A stretch of 5,794 bases of DNA from Lachnospiraceae bacterium (lineage in GTDB: Bacteria; Bacillota; Clostridia; Lachnospirales; Lachnospiraceae): contig WQST01000086.1 in assembly GCA_009787745.1 (NCBI GenBank), forward strand, positions 1 to 5,794, given 5' to 3'. The translations under genes and the position numbers were made by a program. Shown one piece after another: positions 1 to 5,794 of the stretch (position 1 is its first letter; each line of letters begins with the position of its first letter). Under the pieces are notes generated by a model, which was not told where the DNA came from, did no database searches, and saw only the letters and a program-made list of their open reading frames with translations.

Positions 1-22
1 GAAAAGTAAAGTGCTGTAATCT

Positions 23-1405
23 TTAATAATACATTACGCAGGGGGTGCCTAGTTCGACCATGTCGAAAATTATTTTTACATCGTCGAAGGGGGTGTTGAT
101 ACAGCCGCGTGAACCGTCGGTCAGGTAGATATCGCCGCCGTAGGCGCGGCGCCATGAAGCGTCGTGAATGCCGATGTTGCCGTTGACGGGCATCCAGTAT
201 TTGACAGGCGAAGCATAACCTTCACCTCTCAGAATGCGGTTTCTTTGTTTGGAGTAGACATAATTGACGCCTTCGGGGGTCGCCCATTTCCGTGCCATAT
301 TGCCTGTCACGACAGGGGTTTCAACGATTAGATTGCCTTCATGATAAAAATACATCATTTGCGCGGTCATATCGATTTCTATGTATGTATCCCCGATATC
401 ATTTTTGCCTTGCTTAAAGGCTTTCTTTTTGTATTCAGGCTCGCGGATCAGTTCTTCTTTTGCCGCAAAATTCTCTAAAATCCATTCAAACTCCGCTTCC
501 TGATTAAGGATATTGCCGTAGATGCCGCCGCTTACATTTAAATACTCACCGCGAGACGACATGAAGCGTCTGGTTCCGCCGACTGTATCATATTGCGCGG
601 CTAAACCGGCGACAAAAGCCCGCACTTTTTCCTGATTCAGGATGGGGGACAGGTTATCGTCAAGGATGAATCCGCCGTGCCGGTCAACGCTAATCCAATC
701 GCTCACAACGGAAGCGTCAAGTGGTATCTGCTCATCGCCCATCTGATAGATAATAAGGCAGTTCTGAAATTCTTCTATTTTCGCCCATAGGTTTAAGTCA
801 TTCCGCATCTTTGCGTCAAGGGGGAGGTCTTCGAAGTATTCGAAGAGGTCTAGATGGGTTTCGTAGTTTGTGAGCGCGTCGCGGATTAAGGTTTTGGCTC
901 TGGCGTGGTTTAGGACATTTTGGCGGTTGTTGATTAGCTGATAGCCGTGGGTTGTTTTCTTAATTTTTAGGTCTTGATTTCCTGTTTTGAAGAAATGGAG
1001 ACTGTTAACTTCGCTTTCGAGGGCTTTTTCGTCGTATACAATAACGGGTGTTATTGTATTTCCGACAGTACTCTTGAAGAGATTATCAATCCACAGATAG
1101 GGGTTTTGCGAGTTTTTGAAGGCTTCCAAACGAGGGGTAAAGTCGATGCTTAGAGCGATTTTTTCCGCACAAATTTTGTGGGGGTTGCCTTCACGGTCGA
1201 ATACGGTCAGACCGTCGTATGCGAAGTTACTGATTAGCTCCTGATTGACGGCGGCGATGCTTTTTCCTGTGCAGTAGACGCCGTTAATCCAAGTATTATA
1301 GCTAAATTCTTCGCGATAATACCTAGCAAGGAAAATATACATCGCCGTTGTTAGGATTCCGATTATGAAAAGACCTATTATTGTGCTTTTTAGGAGTAGT
1401 TTCAT
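23..1405 (-). CDS. Membrane-anchored L,D-transpeptidase (YkuD domain, C-terminal)
   Basis: A 460-residue protein predicted to cross-link peptidoglycan stem peptides outside the cell (3-3 links) or attach other groups to them. Residues 5-27 form one hydrophobic segment after a short basic start, so it is probably an N-terminal anchor with the rest outside. Residues about 35-330 look like the peptidoglycan-binding/linker region common in Clostridial relatives (PG_binding_4-like; inferred from layout, weak by eye). The YkuD catalytic domain spans about 339-460. It has the conserved GIHDASWR stretch with His414 and the catalytic-cysteine motif GSRGCIN with Cys435, followed by TPFDDVK and an end at GTPCVMYY. 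The motif has Arg433 where most family members have His (SHGC). The start at 1405 is supported by AGGT eight bases upstream and by the signal-anchor beginning there. Only 20 bases separate it from the end of ilvB, so co-transcription is likely. The family is secure; the physiological substrate is not known from sequence. Confidence 0.9.
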   Translation of the reverse strand: MKLLLKSTIIGLFIIGILTTAMYIFLARYYREEFSYNTWINGVYCTGKSIAAVNQELISNFAYDGLTVFDREGNPHKICAEKIALSIDFTPRLEAFKNSQNPYLWIDNLFKSTVGNTITPVIVYDEKALESEVNSLHFFKTGNQDLKIKKTTHGYQLINNRQNVLNHARAKTLIRDALTNYETHLDLFEYFEDLPLDAKMRNDLNLWAKIEEFQNCLIIYQMGDEQIPLDASVVSDWISVDRHGGFILDDNLSPILNQEKVRAFVAGLAAQYDTVGGTRRFMSSRGEYLNVSGGIYGNILNQEAEFEWILENFAAKEELIREPEYKKKAFKQGKNDIGDTYIEIDMTAQMMYFYHEGNLIVETPVVTGNMARKWATPEGVNYVYSKQRNRILRGEGYASPVKYWMPVNGNIGIHDASWRRAYGGDIYLTDGSRGCINTPFDDVKIIFDMVELGTPCVMYY

Positions 1406-1413
1406 CTTTTGTT

Positions 1414-1417
1414 ACCT
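1414..1417 (-). promoter_or_regulatory. Ribosome binding site of the L,D-transpeptidase gene
   Basis: The minus strand reads AGGT eight bases before the ATG at 1405. It is a modest Shine-Dalgarno match that lies wholly in the 20-base gap after the ilvB stop codon. No promoter or terminator fits in that gap, which supports translation from a shared message. Confidence 0.55.
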
Positions 1418-1425
1418 ATCAGGGA

Positions 1426-3096
1426 TTAATGTAGGTCTTTTTCGTCAAAGGCTTCGCTGATGGGGGCGCCTGCGGGAACCATGGGGAAAACTTTGTCGTC
1501 TTGGGGGATGATGCATTCGATGACGACGGGGGCGCCAAGGGCGAGGGCTTTTTCGAAAGCGGGGGCAAATTCTTCTTTTTGGGTGACTCTAAAGGCTTCG
1601 CAGCCAAGACCTTTGGCGACGAGGGTAAAATCGACTTTGTCGTCTAAAATGGTTTGCGAATAGCGTTTTTCATAAAATAGTGTCTGCCATTGGCGCACCA
1701 TGCCGAGGACGTGGTTGTTGATAATGATTTGGATAATGGGGATATTGTAGCGGCCTGCTGTCGCCAGTTCATTCATGTTCATGCGGAAGCATCCGTCGCC
1801 CGCGATATTGATGCAAATTTTTTCAGGGCGCCCGCTTTTGGCACCGATACAAGCACCGAGACCGTAGCCCATCGTGCCAAGACCGCCTGATGATAAGAAG
1901 GTGCGGGGTTTGGAGAATTTGTAGTACTGCGACGCCCACATTTGGTGTTGTCCGACATCGGTGGTGATGATTGCGTCGCCGTCCGTCATGCGGTAGATTT
2001 CTTCGATTACGTAGGGGCATGAGAGGTTTTCGCGGTTATAGTTAAGGGGGAACTTGGTTTTTAGGTCTTTTATATGGGCGATCCATTCGGGGTGGGTCTT
2101 AGGGGTTATGACAGTATTTAATTTTGTGAGGATTTCTTTCAGGTCGCCGACTATTTCGGCATGGGTGATGACGTTTTTGTTGATTTCGGCGGCATCGATG
2201 TCGATGTGGATGATTTTGGCTTTGGCGGCGAACTTCTTGACATTGCCGACGACGCGGTCGGAGAAGCGGGCGCCTAAAGCGATTAGGAGGTCGCAATCGC
2301 TGACGCCTAAGTTAGAGGCTTTGGTACCGTGCATACCGATCATGCCTGTGTATAGGTCGCTTTTTCCGTCGAAAGCGCCTTTACCCATGAGGGTGTCGCA
2401 GACGGGGGCATTTATTTTTTCGGCAAATTCTTTTACTTCATCGGCGGCATCGGAGATAATCGCACCTCCGCCAAGGTAGATGAAGGGTTTTTTGGCCTTG
2501 GAGATTAAGGCGGCGGCTTTGTCGATTTGGTCTTGGGTGTATGTATTTCGGGGGGATTCGATAACTGGTGTTATTTTTTTGTAGTCGTATAGGGCGGCGG
2601 TGACGTCTTTGGTGACATCGACTAAAACGGGGCCCGGGCGACCTGATTTGGCTATTTCGAAGGCTTTGCGGATGGTGTCCGCCAAACTTTTTACGTCTTT
2701 TACGATGAAGCTGTGTTTGGTGATGGGCATTGTTACGCCTGCGATGTCGATTTCTTGGAAGGAGTCTTTGCCGAGGAGGGGGAGGATGACGTTACAGGTG
2801 ATGGCGACGACGGGGATGGAGTCCATGTAGGCGGTGGCGATGCCTGTGACTAGGTTGGTGGCACCGGGGCCGCTGGTCGCTAAACAAACACCTACCCTGC
2901 CTGTGGCGCGGGCATAGCCGTCGGCGGCATGGGCGGCGCCTTGTTCGTGGGATGTGAGGATGTGTTTGATTTCGGATTCGTATTTGTATAGGGCGTCGTA
3001 GACGTTTAGGATGGTGCCGCCGGGGTAGCCGAAAACGGTGTCGGTTCCTTGTTCTCTTAGGCATTTTATGATGATTTCTGCGCCTGTGTATTGCAT
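1426..3096 (-). CDS. ilvB: Acetolactate synthase, large (catalytic) subunit
   Basis: Thiamine-diphosphate enzyme (cytosolic) that condenses two pyruvates to acetolactate, or pyruvate with 2-ketobutyrate, the first shared step to valine, leucine and isoleucine. It has 556 residues, the usual length. The pyrimidine-binding domain is about residues 1-165, with FGYPGG at 22-27, the catalytic glutamate Glu51 in SHEQGAAHAADGYAR, and LLGKDSFQEIDIAG at 107-120. The central domain is about 190-325 and the diphosphate-binding domain about 360-535. The latter carries the cofactor motif that starts at GDG (433-435) and ends with Asn-Asn (460-461), then GMVRQWQ with Trp470, a residue typical of true acetohydroxyacid synthases. 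Together these argue against a pyruvate oxidase or a catabolic, FAD-independent AlsS, although AlsS cannot be fully excluded without alignment. Residues 101-103 read CNV where many enzymes have GQV or GNV. The start has a near-ideal AGGAGG. It sits between ilvD and the transpeptidase; no small subunit gene (ilvN) adjoins it. Confidence 0.96.
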   Translation of the reverse strand: MQYTGAEIIIKCLREQGTDTVFGYPGGTILNVYDALYKYESEIKHILTSHEQGAAHAADGYARATGRVGVCLATSGPGATNLVTGIATAYMDSIPVVAITCNVILPLLGKDSFQEIDIAGVTMPITKHSFIVKDVKSLADTIRKAFEIAKSGRPGPVLVDVTKDVTAALYDYKKITPVIESPRNTYTQDQIDKAAALISKAKKPFIYLGGGAIISDAADEVKEFAEKINAPVCDTLMGKGAFDGKSDLYTGMIGMHGTKASNLGVSDCDLLIALGARFSDRVVGNVKKFAAKAKIIHIDIDAAEINKNVITHAEIVGDLKEILTKLNTVITPKTHPEWIAHIKDLKTKFPLNYNRENLSCPYVIEEIYRMTDGDAIITTDVGQHQMWASQYYKFSKPRTFLSSGGLGTMGYGLGACIGAKSGRPEKICINIAGDGCFRMNMNELATAGRYNIPIIQIIINNHVLGMVRQWQTLFYEKRYSQTILDDKVDFTLVAKGLGCEAFRVTQKEEFAPAFEKALALGAPVVIECIIPQDDKVFPMVPAGAPISEAFDEKDLH

Positions 3097-3103
3097 GGGG
3101 TTT

Positions 3104-3109
3104 CCTCCT
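3104..3109 (-). promoter_or_regulatory. Strong ribosome binding site of ilvB
   Basis: The minus strand reads AGGAGG seven bases before the ATG at 3096, a full match to the 16S rRNA anti-Shine-Dalgarno core. It fixes the ilvB start and indicates a Firmicute-style translation signal. The rest of the 61-base spacer to ilvD holds no hairpin that I can find, so no terminator separates the two genes. Confidence 0.85.
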
Positions 3110-3157
3110 GTGGGGTGGGTTAGGTTTTGATGTAGGTTCTGTGGGGTTATATTTTAT

Positions 3158-4822
3158 TTAATTAATTTCCAGTATCGCGCCGCGGGCGGCGCTTGTGACC
3201 ATTTTGCGGTAGCGGTTTAGGTAGCCTGTGGTGACGGCGGGGGGGCGGGGAGTCCAGCTATTTCGTCTTGTTGCTAATTCTTCGTCGCTTAAGAGGACTT
3301 CTAAGCTGTTATTAGGGATGTCGATTTTTATTTGATCGCCTTCGGCGATTAGGGCTAGGGGACCGCCTACGGCGGCTTCGGGGGCTACGTGTCCGATTGA
3401 TGCTCCGCGGCTGGCTCCTGAGAAGCGGCCGTCGGTGATGAGGGCTACTGATGAGCCTAAGCCCATTCCCGCGATTGTTGAGGTGGGGTTCAGCATCTCA
3501 CGCATCCCGGGACCGCCTTTGGGGCCTTCGTAGCGGATGACGACGACATCGCCTTTGTTTATTTGGTTGGTTGCAATCGCGGTTACGGCGTCTTCTTCGC
3601 AATCGAAGATGCGGGCGGGTCCTTGGTGGGTCATCATTTCGGGAACTACGGCGGATTGCTTGACGACGCATCCTTCGGGGGCGAGGTTGCCGTATAGGAC
3701 TGCAATACCGCCTGTTATGGAAAAGGGGTTGGCGGCGGGGCGGATGATTTCGGGGTTTTTGTTGACGGCGTCTTTTATGTTTTCCGCCACGGTTTTTCCT
3801 GTGACGGTGATTTGGCCGGTGTTTAAGAGGTTCAGGCTGTCCAGCTCTTTCATGACGGCATAGACTCCGCCTGCTTCGTTTAGTTCTTCAATGAAGGCGG
3901 GGCCTGCGGGCGCCAAGTGGCAGAGGTTGGGGGTTTTTCTTGATAGGTCGTTGGCGATGGCTAGGTTTAGTTCGACCCCCGCATCATTGGCGATGGCGGG
4001 GAGGTGGAGCATGGAGTTGGTGGAACAGCCGAGCGCCATATCGACAGTCAGGGCATTGATGAATGCTTGGGGGGTCATGATATCACGTGGTTTGATATCA
4101 CGTGTTATTAATTGCATGATTTGCATTCCCGCTTGTTTGGCAAGGCGGATGCGGTCGGAGTAGACGGCGGGGATGGTGCCGTTTCCCTTTAAGCCCATTC
4201 CGAGGGCTTCGGTCAGGCAGTTCATGGAATTGGCGGTGTACATGCCTGAACAGGAACCGCAGGTGGGGCAGGCTTTTTCTTCGAGTTCGGTCAGTTGTTC
4301 GGCGGTCATTTTTCCGCAGGCTACCGCTCCGACAGCTTCGAACATCGATGAAAGGCTCTTTTTTTCACCATTTACAACTCCTGCCAGCATCGGTCCGCCC
4401 GAGATGAAAATCGTCGGGATATTTAGGCGGGCAGCGGCCATTAAGAGTCCGGGGACGTTCTTGTCGCAGTTGGGAATCATAACAAGACCGTCGAAACCGT
4501 GTGCAAGTGCCATGCATTCGGTGGAATCGGCGATTAGGTCACGGGTCGCCAAGGAGTATTTCATCCCAATATGACCCATTGCGATACCGTCACATACGGC
4601 AATCGCGGGAAACATGACGGGGGTACCGCCTGCCATTGCGACGCCTTGTTTTACAGCTTCGCATATTTTATCAAGATTGATATGCCCCGGGACGATTTCA
4701 TTATATGAACTGACGACACCGATTAAAGGGCGTTTAAGTTCTTCTTCGGTATAACCTAAAGCTCTGAACAGACTGCGGTGGGGGGCTTGTTGGGTTCCTG
4801 TTTTTACGCTATCACTTTTCAT
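3158..4822 (-). CDS. ilvD: Dihydroxyacid dehydratase
   Basis: Iron-sulfur dehydratase that converts 2,3-dihydroxyisovalerate and 2,3-dihydroxy-3-methylvalerate to the 2-ketoacid precursors of valine/leucine and isoleucine. From the chosen start it has 554 residues, typical of the short bacterial form. Visible landmarks are the opening APHRSLFRALG (13-23), SYNEIVPGH (39-47), AVCDGIAMGH with Cys77, NCDKNVPG with Cys119 and Lys121 (the lysine that is carbamylated in studied homologues), CPTCGSCSGMYTANSM with Cys185, Cys188 and Cys191, and the C-terminal DGRFSGASRGASIGHVAPEA (464-483). Cys119 and Cys191 match positions of known cluster ligands; whether the cluster is [2Fe-2S] or [4Fe-4S] cannot be read here. 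The frame is open further upstream, to a TTG at 4933, but family proteins begin at MKSD and GGAG lies nine bases before this ATG, so the start at 4822 is preferred. ATGs at 4828 and 4837 are the alternatives. It follows leuB after a hairpin-rich spacer and precedes ilvB by 61 bases. Confidence 0.96.
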   Translation of the reverse strand: MKSDSVKTGTQQAPHRSLFRALGYTEEELKRPLIGVVSSYNEIVPGHINLDKICEAVKQGVAMAGGTPVMFPAIAVCDGIAMGHIGMKYSLATRDLIADSTECMALAHGFDGLVMIPNCDKNVPGLLMAAARLNIPTIFISGGPMLAGVVNGEKKSLSSMFEAVGAVACGKMTAEQLTELEEKACPTCGSCSGMYTANSMNCLTEALGMGLKGNGTIPAVYSDRIRLAKQAGMQIMQLITRDIKPRDIMTPQAFINALTVDMALGCSTNSMLHLPAIANDAGVELNLAIANDLSRKTPNLCHLAPAGPAFIEELNEAGGVYAVMKELDSLNLLNTGQITVTGKTVAENIKDAVNKNPEIIRPAANPFSITGGIAVLYGNLAPEGCVVKQSAVVPEMMTHQGPARIFDCEEDAVTAIATNQINKGDVVVIRYEGPKGGPGMREMLNPTSTIAGMGLGSSVALITDGRFSGASRGASIGHVAPEAAVGGPLALIAEGDQIKIDIPNNSLEVLLSDEELATRRNSWTPRPPAVTTGYLNRYRKMVTSAARGAILEIN

Positions 4823-4831
4823 TTTCATAAT

Positions 4832-4835
4832 CTCC
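4832..4835 (-). promoter_or_regulatory. Ribosome binding site that decides the ilvD start
   Basis: The minus strand reads GGAG nine bases before the ATG at 4822 but only three bases before the in-frame ATG at 4828, and it overlaps the ATG at 4837. The spacing therefore selects 4822, which also gives the family-typical N-terminus MKSDSVK. Confidence 0.7.
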
Positions 4836-4840
4836 ATACC

Positions 4841-4860
4841 GTGTGAAGCTTTAATCACAC
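4841..4860 (-). repeat. Small hairpin just upstream of the ilvD ribosome binding site
   Basis: GTGTGA (4841-4846) and TCACAC (4855-4860) are perfect six-base inverted arms around an eight-base loop. In the message the hairpin ends five bases before the GGAG of ilvD, so it does not itself cover the site. It could be an operator-like palindrome or a small structural element; the sequence does not tell which. Confidence 0.4.
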
Positions 4861-4886
4861 TATCTTTCTTATGCCTGCCACTACCT

Positions 4887-4914
4887 GCGAATTTGGGCGC
4901 AAGCACAAATTTGC
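4887..4914. repeat. Inverted repeat in the leuB-ilvD spacer
   Basis: Arms GCGAATTTG (4887-4895) and CAAATTTGC (4906-4914) pair over nine positions with one imperfect pair, around a ten-base loop. It lies one base from the edge of the larger compound palindrome at 4916-4991 and may belong to the same element. No run of T follows on either strand, so it is not a canonical terminator. Confidence 0.5.
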
Positions 4915-4915
4915 C

Positions 4916-4991
4916 GTATGAAAAGTCGCGCAAAGCGCGACTAGTTATTCTTAATCAGCGTTCTTTGCTGATTTAGAATAACTTTTCATAC
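4916..4991. repeat. Compound palindromic element (MITE/REP-like) between leuB and ilvD
   Basis: Three nested inverted repeats fill 76 bases. The outer arms GTATGAAAAGT (4916-4926) and ACTTTTCATAC (4981-4991) are perfect over 11 bases. Inside are hairpin A, AGTCGCGC (4924-4931) with GCGCGACT (4935-4942) around AAA, and hairpin B, 17-base arms at 4943-4959 and 4967-4983 with one mismatch around a seven-base loop. Hairpins A and B each share three bases with the outer arms, so the DNA or RNA could move between a three-way junction and two separate hairpins. The leuB stop codon (4986-4988) lies in the right outer arm. The end-to-end symmetry and absence of coding capacity are typical of small non-autonomous mobile repeats, but a purely regulatory origin is possible. 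No second copy occurs in this window, so dispersal is unproven. Confidence 0.65.
4921..4942 (-). terminator. Terminator-like hairpin after leuB (weak or partial)
   Basis: Read on the minus strand, a GC-rich eight-base stem (AGTCGCGC, loop TTT, GCGCGACT) runs into TTTT, partly overlapping the stem end. This has the form of an intrinsic terminator downstream of leuB, but the T-run is only four bases and then gives way to CATAC, so termination would probably be incomplete. It could reduce, rather than stop, transcription into ilvD and ilvB. It is part of the compound palindrome. Confidence 0.35.
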
Positions 4992-5794
4992 TATCCTTTC
5001 TGCTACTAATTGACCCATTTGGCTACACCCGACTTTCGTAAACGGCGGGGTAAAAATATCACCTGTTCTGTAACCGTCGGCAATTACTTGTTTGACTGCG
5101 GCGTCTAAAGCTTTCGCTTCTTTATCCAAATCAAATGAATATTTCAGCATCATGGCGGCGGACAAAATCGTCGCTAAGGGATTGGCGAGATCAAGTCCCG
5201 CAATATCGGGCGCCGAGCCATGGCTCGGCTCATAAAGGCCGAATTTGGTATCATTTAATGATGCCGACGGGAGCATTCCGATTGACCCCGCAATCATACT
5301 GGCTTCATCGGATAAAATATCACCGAACATATTCTCCGTCAGGACGACATCGAACTGAGCGGGGTTTTTGACCAACTGCATTGCGCAGTTATCGACCAGC
5401 ATATGGGAAAGGGTGACTTCGGGGTAATCTTCCGCTACTTCTTCGACAACTTTCCGCCATAAGCGTGATGAATCAAGGACATTGGCTTTATCGACGCTGA
5501 TGATTTGCTTTTTGCGCTTCATCGCGATTTCAAAGGCTTTAATGGCGATTCGGCGAATTTCATTTTCGTCATATACTAAGGTATCTGTTGCTTTGCGGAC
5601 ACCGTTTTCGGTGACGGTTTTTCGTTCACCGAAATATAGTCCGCCTGTCAGTTCGCGGATGATAATCATATCGAAACCGAGTTCGGCGATTTCTTTTTTT
5701 AGTGGGCAGGCTTCTTTCAGTTCATTATAGAGAATGGCAGGGCGCAGATTGGCAAAGAGGTTAAGTTCTTTTCTAATCTGTAATAAAGCCGCCT
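4986..5794 (-). CDS. leuB: 3-isopropylmalate dehydrogenase (5' end beyond window)
   Basis: NAD-dependent cytosolic enzyme that oxidises and decarboxylates 3-isopropylmalate to the leucine 2-ketoacid. 268 residues are visible with the natural C-terminus; the frame stays open to the right edge, and compared with the usual 350-360 residues roughly the first 85-90 are missing. An internal ATG at 5669 is not the start, because conserved sequence continues upstream of it: LRKELNLFANLRP-like substrate-binding arginines lie close to the edge. Further landmarks are RELTGGLYFGE (substrate arginine and tyrosine), SVDKANVL (catalytic lysine), LVDNCAMQL and NMFGDILSDEAS (metal-binding aspartates, the isocitrate/isopropylmalate dehydrogenase signature), and HGSAPDIAG (NAD site). 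The NAD-type motifs favour LeuB over isocitrate dehydrogenase. The gene ends TGA inside an inverted repeat arm. It is the most upstream visible gene of the presumed leu-ilv operon. Confidence 0.96.
   Translation of the reverse strand, partial: AALLQIRKELNLFANLRPAILYNELKEACPLKKEIAELGFDMIIIRELTGGLYFGERKTVTENGVRKATDTLVYDENEIRRIAIKAFEIAMKRKKQIISVDKANVLDSSRLWRKVVEEVAEDYPEVTLSHMLVDNCAMQLVKNPAQFDVVLTENMFGDILSDEASMIAGSIGMLPSASLNDTKFGLYEPSHGSAPDIAGLDLANPLATILSAAMMLKYSFDLDKEAKALDAAVKQVIADGYRTGDIFTPPFTKVGCSQMGQLVAERIV

Noticed and set aside
1..22. Terminator after the L,D-transpeptidase
   Set aside because: The 22 bases past the stop codon contain no inverted repeat with a T-run; too little sequence is available to judge.
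2054..2479. Plus-strand open frame of 141 codons opposite ilvB, and similar frames opposite ilvD
   Set aside because: They lie entirely antisense to well-conserved coding sequence, lack recognisable domains or convincing ribosome binding sites, and arise from the codon bias of the real genes.
3108..3146. Direct repeat CTGTGGGG at 3108-3115 and 3139-3146 in the ilvD-ilvB spacer
   Set aside because: Only eight bases, low complexity (G-run), in a G-rich region; it has no symmetry and one copy overlaps the ilvB ribosome binding site by two bases. Probably chance.
4823..4933. N-terminal extension of ilvD to a TTG at 4933 (37 extra residues)
   Set aside because: The extra residues are encoded by the palindromic spacer, lack family similarity and begin within a hairpin stem. 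The GGAG spacing and the conserved MKSD start favour 4822.
4823..4985. T-box or leucine leader attenuator in the leuB-ilvD spacer
   Set aside because: No T-box core (AGGGTGG-type) sequence and no short leader peptide rich in leucine, valine or isoleucine codons is visible. If the operon has one, it is upstream of the right edge.
4986..5669. leuB starting at the ATG at 5669
   Set aside because: Conserved LeuB sequence continues in frame from 5670 to the window edge, so this is an internal methionine of a truncated gene.

Overview
The window holds four genes, all on the minus strand and therefore transcribed from the right edge to the left: leuB (5' end cut off by the right edge), ilvD, ilvB, and a membrane-anchored L,D-transpeptidase. 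The first three are enzymes of branched-chain amino acid synthesis. The protein sequences look like those of anaerobic Gram-positive Firmicutes, most likely class Clostridia and possibly Lachnospiraceae. The support is the acetolactate synthase stretch LLGKDSFQEIDIAG, the short IlvD of 554 residues, strong AGGAGG-type ribosome binding sites, and an L,D-transpeptidase of the single-anchor, C-terminal YkuD kind. The family-level guess rests on recall of protein flavour and was not tested.

Layout in transcription order: leuB (5794 to 4986) encodes 3-isopropylmalate dehydrogenase (leucine branch). A 163-base spacer follows (4985-4823), unusually rich in inverted repeats: a compound palindrome at 4916-4991 that swallows the leuB stop codon, a hairpin at 4887-4914, and a small hairpin at 4841-4860 just ahead of the ilvD ribosome binding site. 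Next come ilvD (4822 to 3158, dihydroxyacid dehydratase), a 61-base spacer, ilvB (3096 to 1426, acetolactate synthase catalytic subunit), and then only 20 bases before the L,D-transpeptidase gene (1405 to 23). The last 22 bases (1-22) hold nothing I can name.

IlvB makes acetolactate (or acetohydroxybutyrate) and IlvD dehydrates the later dihydroxyacid to the 2-ketoacid. LeuB oxidises isopropylmalate on the leucine branch drawing on the valine-pathway ketoacid. The tight spacing and common strand suggest one leu-ilv operon continuing beyond the right edge, with the cell-wall enzyme as a probable co-transcribed tail. No ilvN (regulatory subunit) or ilvC is present in the window.

I see no undescribed multi-gene system here. 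The metabolic genes are ordinary. The one structure not explained by the genes is the compound palindrome between leuB and ilvD, which has the shape of a small non-coding mobile repeat (MITE- or REP-like) and may act as a partial terminator or processing site inside the operon.
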